A stretch of 64,000 nucleotides of DNA from Aedes albopictus (Eukaryota; Arthropoda; Insecta; Diptera; Culicidae): the NCBI RefSeq assembly GCF_035046485.1, contig NC_085138.1, positions 328,968,129 to 329,032,128 of the forward strand. The letters run 5' to 3'. Position 1 is the first letter of the stretch, and every line of letters starts with the position of its first letter. Both the position numbers and the translations under genes were made by a program. The notes beneath the pieces were generated by a model. It saw nothing but the letters and a program-made list of their open reading frames with translations. It was not told the DNA's origin and did not search any database. Shown here one piece after another: positions 57,600 through 64,000 of this stretch.

Positions 57600-58850
57600 A
57601 ATTTCCCGGAAATAACTCAAACAAAAACACTTTTTAAAAAATCTATCAAAGATTCAAATTAAATCTTTCACCCAAGAATTATTAGAGTTTCTTATCAGAG
57701 TTCAATTCAGATATTTATCTATCTCTTTCTGCAAAAGTTCTCTAAAGGCTATATAAAAAAATCTTGCAAGGATTGCTTCAGAAATTTAGCCATGAATTTC
57801 TTTCTAATTACTTAAGTGATTCCTTCAGAAATTTTATGATAAAATATTATCAAGAGATGCATTAGGAAAACAATTCATGAATATCTTCAGACATTACTTC
57901 TTACTTTAGATTTTTTTTTCTAATTTTTTTAGGGATTACCCCAGACATTATTTAACCGTTTGGAGACGGCATTTTCGCCATTCTGGATACAATCTCGCTG
58001 GTGTAGAACTCGTTTGTAATGGTCGGTTTTCACGGCAGGGCTAATGTGACCCATATCCGTCTACGAAGTTAAAGAATTACTTTAGAAACCTTCATTGGAT
58101 TCCTTCCGCAATTCCATGGATTCCCTTACATTTTTTTTTGTTAAATAAATTCTTTCAGAAAGTCCCTTCGAAAAACGGTTTGGAACATTTGCCATGGGTT
58201 TCTTCAGAAATTGCTCATGAATTTTCTTTAGATTTACCTCAAGAGGAACCTCCTAAAATTTCTCTAGAAAACCTCCCATGAGTTTTGTCAGAAATTCCTC
58301 CATAAATTTCAAAGTTCCGTACGAGAATTGTTTCAGAAAATCATCCTCGTATTTCTTTAGGAATGTTTTCGACGATTCCTTCACAAAATCAAAAGTTTAG
58401 AATTACTTTAGAAATTTCTCCACGAATTTCTTTAGAAAGTCCTCCGCATTCGTTTGAGACACTCTTCGAAGATCTATCTAGGCCTAGGGCTTCTACCGGT
58501 TTTTTTTTTCGAAAAATCGTCATTTAGGAATTCATACAGGTATTTTTCCTGAAATTTGTTCAGGAATTCCCACCAGAATATGTCCAAAAACTTCTACAGG
58601 GATTGATCCACAAACTCCTGCAGAAATTCCTCTTTGGAGACCATATAGAGGTCAGGATTTCCTCCAGATGTTTCTCCAAAAATATCTCCAGCGTTCCCTT
58701 AAGTATAACTCTAAGCACTTCTCTGCGAATGATTTGAGGAATTTATTTAGAAATGTTTCCTATGAATTTCTACAGGAATTCATAAGGAAAATCTCACGAG
58801 TTTTTTTTTAAAGGGACCTTTACAGAAGCTTATCTAATAGGCTGTTCCAA
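57600..58850 (-). repeat. Diverged 12-bp-family block, TCCA polarity
   Basis: Units such as AATTCCTCCATAAATTTC and TTCCTCCAGATGTTTCTCC recur. It is interrupted by the TTAA MITE at 57952-58072. Confidence 0.7.
57952..58072. mobile_element. piggyBac-like TTAA MITE, copy 2
   Basis: TTAA bounds both sides. The left end is TTAACCGTTTGGAGACGG, and the right end, read inward, is TTAACTTCGTAGACGG. Length is 121 bp, identical to copy 1, and the interior aligns (AACTCGTTTGTAATGGTCGG here, AACACGTTTCTTATGCTCGG there). Its termini are more decayed than in copy 1. Confidence 0.75.
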
Positions 58851-60204
58851 AAAAACTGAATGTTCTAAAAGTCAAGGTTAAACACCTTTAAATGAAAGAT
58901 ATGAATATTCAAAGCATTTTTGTAGAACATTTAAAAAAATTAAGGTGTAACTGGAAGCATTTTCTCATTTTGTTCAAGAATGGTTTCTGCACAAACGAAA
59001 ACATTTTCCATCGCGAAAAAAAATCAGAAGATACCTTGATGTATACTCTACATGTGCACGAAAACCGATTTTGAAAATATTGCTTCGTTATTGAATGAAA
59101 AATCAAAAACCAAAAAATGAAGAAATGCTTCCAGTTTCGCCTTAAGAGGTTCCGCCAGAGAAAAATAACATTTTCAAGGAAGTTCCCAAAAAATCATTGC
59201 AAGTTTTGCAAATATTTCAAATATTGTCCATTCACTAAAAGCTCAATAGCTCGGCTTCTAGACAAAATATTTTAAATATTTTGTTAGAGAAATGGTGCAT
59301 ATAAATATTACTACCAGATAAAACTTTTATTTTTATTTTGTTTTATTTCTTTAGCAAATTTTGGTGGAAAATTCTAAAAAAAGTCCTTTTTCAGCACAAA
59401 AACGGATCTGCTGTCAATATAAACATAATGTTTTAAAAACTAGCATGGGGTCAATAAAAAACATACATATTGAAAAAAATGGAAGGCAAAAAAATATAAC
59501 GAAAAAATTTTTTTTCAAGAATTTTCATGAAAATCGCCTTGGTGGTAGAAGTTTTTTTGTCAAAATATTCCACATTGATTTTTTTTATCAAAATCAGTGC
59601 TGCAATTTTTCGTCAGGCCTTTATGATAGCGATATTTTGCTTTTTTCATTTTCTCCGTTTTGGTTTTCCTGTCAAAGTTGCTTTCCGTTCAGCAACACGG
59701 GAGCGAAATGAAATAGGTACTCACACTCGCACGCAGCGTGCTGAAAGCGAGAGCTGACAGGGCTAAATTTCCATTCAATTTTCTGTAGTTGAGTGTTTTC
59801 ACCCGTGCTAACGTATAGGGCACTCACTCTCACAAGCCACCGCTTGAGACGAATGGCCTTTCAGCATGAGTAGTGTGTGGATGATTCGGAATTGATCTTG
59901 TTGGGTCGCTCACGAATGGAGCTCTCGGACTCTGTCAGTTCTCACATCGAGGAACTGAAAACGACCGCCGCAGTCATTCATTTTCGGCTGAAAAACAGGC
60001 ACTGAGACTGATATTTTACAGGACTGATCAAAATGTTTCACATGAATGCTTCAAATATGAATATGAAGATTTTTTAAATATCGTACAAATTGGTACGAAG
60101 GTTCTCAGAATTCAATGAAATTTGTATCATAGATAGGTTTCATATATATATATGAACAAAAACTCAATTGAACAAATCAGAGTCGCCCAGTTTTCCGGAA
60201 AACT
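58851..60204. other. AT-rich DNA, no gene
   Basis: A diverged relative of the 200-bp dispersed unit lies at about 58855-58930. A GC-moderate stretch at 59690-60000 is possibly a repeat. Frames at 59361-59757 carry no domain. Confidence 0.4.
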
Positions 60205-60273
60205 TCAGTAAAAAACTGGGAAGTCCGGAAAAAATCCTAAAAAATATTTTTGGAAAGGAACTACATAAGCTAT

Positions 60274-60732
60274 ATTCTGTAAAATTTTCACGAAGTGGTT
60301 TTTCTCCGTTCCTGAGTTAAGATCAATTTTGTGGAAATTGTCCAGATGTGCTATATAAGCCGTTTGTTTAAAATAGCATAACTCAAGAACGAAGCATTGT
60401 AGACACAATGTGTTTTTTTTTGTGAAATCGTTCAGCAATCCAAAAAAATACAAATCGAAAATTGTTTTCCACAAAAATTTCCACTGTTGAGGAAAATCGG
60501 TTGGAAAAGTCGGAAAAACTGTTTTCGAGGTCCGGAAAAAAATCCCAAAAAAATATTTTAGAAGATTTAGAAGATTTAGAAGATTTGTTCTGTAAAATTT
60601 TCAAGATGTGGTTTCTCTCCGTTCCTGAGTTATGACCAATTATGTACAAATTAATAATAGAGACGGTCGAAAAGAAACCAACATCTGGACAATTTCCACA
60701 AAATTGGTCATAACTCAGGAACGGAGAAAAAC
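60274..60732. repeat. Three copies of one motif, two direct and one inverted
   Basis: A CTCCGTTCCTGAGTTA phrase with flanking TCTGTAAAATTTTCA occurs at about 60274-60320 and 60588-60636. The inverted form, AACTCAGGAACGGAG, occurs near 60711-60725, next to ACATCTGGACAATTTCCACA, itself the complement of 60335-60350. A hairpin between the outer copies is possible. Confidence 0.75.
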
Positions 60733-60807
60733 TTCGACTTTTCGAACACTGATTTTTTTTTTGGGACAGCCTATTATCTAAGCCTTTTTAGAGGTATTCC
60801 TACAGCT

Positions 60808-60981
60808 CAAGTAACACACTTGTCACAGAAAAGTCACGGCGGCGCAGGTTTATGTTACGCAGAAGTCACTGTGACTTACTTCTAACAAATGAATAACTAC
60901 TTGTTAAAAGTAAGTCACAGTGACGTCTGCGCAACAAAAACCTGCGCCACCGTGACTTCTATGTGACAAGTGTGTTACTTG
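60808..60981. mobile_element. 174-bp hairpin MITE
   Basis: CAAGTAACACACTTGTCACA at 60808 is exactly complemented at 60962-60981. The arms continue, with a few mismatches, through GTCACGGCGGCGCAGG and GTCACTGTGACTTACTT to a short central loop. Non-coding. Confidence 0.88.
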
Positions 60982-62416
60982 GAAGGAATTCCTTAAGAAA
61001 AATATCCACAAATTGCCCAAGACATAGTTTCAGAAATTCTACCAGCTATTCTTTAATAAAATCAAAACATTGAAATTTCTCTAAAAGTTTCTTCATAAAA
61101 TTTTCAATTTCAAAATATTAGAAGTTTTATTAAAAGATTTTTTTTCAAGAATTTTCTTAGGCTGATACAAATTTAATTTTGACTTTTTGTATCCCCCCCC
61201 CCCCTTCAAAAATTTTGGGCTGGATTTTGCATTTTGAGGGGGCAGATTAAAAAAAAATTATCAAAATGTTGGGCTTTGGTGAAAGTTCTTTAACAAATCC
61301 GATGAATTGTAAACATTTTTCATATTAAATGCTTTATTATTTTTATCACCCCCCTCGGCCACTTTTTGACGGGTGGGGCAAAAAGTGAAATAAATAACAC
61401 TGTACGACAAAAAAAAACTTTTGCCGTGATCAGAGACCCCATTAGTAGGGCATAAAAGCGCATGAAAAATGTAGAAAAATGCCATTTTCAAATTTGTTGG
61501 AGCACCCCTAGAAACTTTTTGAGATGAGTTTGAATTTTATTCATTTTTGAAGGTTTGACACGAGCTTTAGAAATCATCATAAACACTTTTGAAATACAAT
61601 ATCTTTGAAATGCAATTTTGTGCACCGCTGAAATTTTCACAGATCTGAGAAGTAACTTTGATAAATAACTAGTCAAAATTTCAGCCTATTACGACATTCC
61701 ATTTCATTGATACATATCCGGGAAGAATCAAATATGACTTATATAATACAAATCCTTGAAGTTTTCTCTTAATTCAATCACAAAAAGCAAGCCCCTATCC
61801 TTATCTTATCATGACAACATAACTATTTTACTTTGATTTGACTTCGAAATACTACACTTATGATCTAAATAATTGAATTCAAATTTTCGAGAAGAAAATC
61901 CGGTCGATCTTTCAAATTACTAACGTGGTAAGCCTGTGTAAAAATAAAAATAAAATCTTATACATTTTTAGATTTTGCGATCAGTACAAAAAAAAACGTT
62001 TCCAGTGTTTTCGTGGGTTGTCTATATTCACTTAATGTTTCGAAGAACCTCCTAGCCATACCAAGGTGGTAAAATTGATAACTTTATTGAATTAAACAAA
62101 CTTATTTCAATACAATGAATTGAAGCTGGCATTGCGCAGAAAACATGGTTTGAGTTCACGACTGTTCAAAACAATACAACCCTAAAAAAATGCAAACCAA
62201 AAATGAGAACACTCTCCATTTACTATTAGTAATCGTACAAGCACTGTTGCTTTTATCACATTTTAGTTAGTTTCACAATACAGAATGTGTATGTTGGGGC
62301 ATTACCATTGAAGACACTTTTATGAAATTAATTGAATTTATCATGTAGTAAAATCTTAATTTCTAGCTCAATAATGTCCTCCGCGATTGTAAAATTGCTT
62401 TATAAGTTCCAGCAGT
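60982..62416. other. No gene seen; poly-C/G hairpin
   Basis: Around 61190-61400 a C homopolymer and CACTTTTTGACGGGTGGGGC AAAAAGTG form a small hairpin of MITE type. The remainder is AT-rich and carries no recognisable gene. Confidence 0.4.
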
Positions 62417-62634
62417 ATAGGGTCTGGGACCATTTGGGCAGGATCACCTATTTTGGGCACTTGTGTCTATGACTCAGTCAATTTAGAACCGATTGACTTG
62501 ATTTTAGAGACACGATTAGAGACGCATATTATCTAGATGTGCAAGAAAATCAAGTCAATCGGTTTAGAATTGACTGAGTTATAGTAGCAAGTGCCTAAAA
62601 TAGGTGCTCCTGCCCAAATGATCCTAGACCCTAT
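62417..62634. mobile_element. 218-bp hairpin MITE
   Basis: Termini ATAGGGTCTGGGA and TCCTAGACCCTAT enclose paired arms: TGGGCAGGATCACCTATTTT on the left, its near-complement on the right, and a CAATCGG-centred inner pairing. The CAGTCAATTTAGAA phrase resembles CGGTCAATTTCGAA in the 6270-6427 MITE, so the two may be distantly related. Confidence 0.82.
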
Positions 62635-62709
62635 TTGTTAATATAGTGTTAAATATTATCTATCCAGAAGCACTAAGGCGAGTTAATATAATTTATTTAG
62701 TCCAAATAC

Positions 62710-63120
62710 ACTCTCAGAAAAAATCATGTAAATTTAAGTTCACTTGGATGCACATAAAAGGAGCGGCCCGTTTGACACAAATTTACGTCTTCTATCACAA
62801 ATAAAATCGAGCTAGCAATCGCTAGAGCCGAAGCGAGAGATAAAACACATGTAAATAAAATAATGAATTGGATTCGAACTCTGATCCGCTGATTGAGAGG
62901 CACGTACTATAACTCTCGGTGAAATCACCAAGTTGCGAGACAAACGATAAATGTGAAACTGTTTCTACCTATCTGGTCAGATAGGTTTGTTGACATATTG
63001 TGCAACCAACTCGAACTTACATGATGGATGTAAAATTGAGTCAAATTTGCCATTCAATCATGAAATGTTTACGTACGTTGATGGTTTACGTCACGTGTAA
63101 AATCCTAATTTTTTAAGAGT
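62710..63120. mobile_element. Possible TIR element with tRNA-like insert
   Basis: The left end ACTCTCAGAAAAAATCATGT and the right end, read inward, ACTCTTAAAAAATTAGG are similar but imperfect. The interior holds a tRNA-like antisense segment. I could not define a target duplication. Confidence 0.5.
62870..62930 (-). repeat. tRNA-like segment
   Basis: The minus strand ends in AGTTCGAATCC, an exact-type B box. It is preceded by GTGCCTCTCAATCAGCGGATC, which resembles an anticodon arm, while the A box region is degraded. It is likely a SINE head or tRNA pseudogene rather than a gene. Confidence 0.5.
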
Positions 63121-63190
63121 CTAGTCCAAATTAGTTTCAATACAGAGGTCGTTGGAATTAGAATATATTTTCCGCATCGTATTTATTTTT

Positions 63191-63810
63191 TTAACCCTCT
63201 AATACCCAAATTTTTGATTTTGACCTTAATATCATTTTTCGTCATCTAAAATCGATTTGAACATGTTTTGGAAGATGATCTTAATTCTCGATTTCGTGAA
63301 TTTCAGTTTTTGATTTTTCTAATTTTTATTTTTGAACATCCTCACAGTTTTATATTTTTCCTGGAAGCCTATTTGGGGTACGGATTTTTTGAGATGAAAA
63401 CATTTTGAGATTTTATGATTATTGTTAAAATATTTTTATTTCAAATTTTTTTCATAGATAATTTTATTTTCCGTGTAATTTTAAGGAAAATAATTTTAGA
63501 GTGTATTCGATTCCCTTAAACTATAAAACTAAGATAGAATGATTTGGGAAAAATAAAAAATATGTTATTTGTAACGATTCAATACAAAATAAGCAATGAC
63601 TTCTAGAAGGTGACTAAAACATCAATTTTTCAATGATTTTTCAAAAATGTAAATACGCTTTAAAATACAACAAAAACTATTTTGAGATATACAAAACAGT
63701 CCTAAATATCAGCCAAAAATATAAATATTTTGGTTTTCCACGAAACAAAAATTACAAAAATGCTCAAACTATACCCCGTCTAAAGGCGGGGTTGGGTATT
63801 AGAGGGTTAA
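63191..63810. mobile_element. 620-bp piggyBac-like element with 19-bp TIR
   Basis: TTAACCCTCTAATACCCAA at 63191-63209 and its perfect complement at 63792-63810 place TTAA at each outer edge and CCC at each terminus. There is no transposase. The frame at 63633-63884 crosses the boundary and is not a gene. It is a different family from the 121-bp TTAA MITEs. Confidence 0.85.
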
Positions 63811-64000
63811 GAACATGGAACTGCTTGATATCCACCAGGTCAAGCAATCTGGAATGGTTGCTAAGATACACACTAAATCATTGAAAAGTATTCTCATCCA
63901 TATGCGATATATGGATATTTAAATTTGGGCATGACTCGAAATTCGATCGAAACAAAATACTTCCTTGAATTAAGTAGACGATCGCATTCAAAATCGCAGT

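Noticed and set aside
1..64000. Endogenous viral insertions, which are common in Aedes
   Set aside because: None of the frames carries a viral polymerase, capsid or glycoprotein motif that I recognise; all RT-type frames fit LINE clades.

Overview
This window looks like non-coding DNA from a culicine mosquito, most likely Aedes. That is an inference from four things: Feilai-like tRNA-derived SINEs, several LINE clades with mosquito-like proteins, many short inverted-repeat MITEs, and AT-rich DNA broken by short CpG-rich islands. I see no intact host protein-coding gene. Almost every long open frame is either a broken retrotransposon reverse transcriptase or a by-product of a 12-bp tandem repeat that has no stop codon in any of its six frames.

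Layout. 1-4.36 kb: a nearly complete I-superfamily-like LINE ORF2 (endonuclease, RT, RNase H, C-terminal CCHC) with one frameshift and a poly-A tail. 4.4-9.8 kb: nested DNA elements (a piggyBac-like TTAA MITE, an element with long inverted ends, hairpin MITEs) and a possible 5' exon ending at 8783. 9.9-11.5 kb: a second RNase-H-class LINE, broken by a hAT-like MITE and an internal deletion. 11.9-13.4 kb: a SINE and a mariner-type non-autonomous element. 13.7-16.1 kb: a CpG-rich, promoter-like segment. 16.3-17.3 kb: an antisense R1-like RT relic. 18.1-21.1 kb: an RTE-like LINE carrying a 1.2-kb TIR element that itself carries a MITE. 21.9-22.6 kb: a second CpG-rich island.

25.5-41.5 kb is dominated by a degenerate 12-bp minisatellite (consensus close to TTCCTGGAGGAA). 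It runs in one orientation from 25.5 to 32.3 kb, in the opposite orientation from 34.4 to 39.7 kb, then reverses again. Higher-order duplications are superimposed on it. A unique CpG-rich block (32.3-34.2 kb) separates the opposed arms. Smaller blocks of the same repeat recur at about 46.4-48.2, 50.2-51.6, 52.7-53.5 and 57.6-58.8 kb.

41.6-64 kb holds a hammerhead-like relic, a candidate small terminal exon or recursive splice site on the minus strand (43.35 kb), a TA-flanked element, a mini-Helitron, a TIR element filled with a 136-137-bp minisatellite, an unidentified open frame split by a 179-bp retroposon (52.0-52.6 kb), a tRNA-Met-headed SINE with perfect target duplications, and several hairpin and piggyBac-like MITEs.

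The genes do not form a pathway. The window reads best as long intronic or intergenic DNA, possibly around alternative 5' exons of a large gene, shaped by transposition and repeat amplification. Its most informative content is the record of nested insertions with readable target-site duplications.
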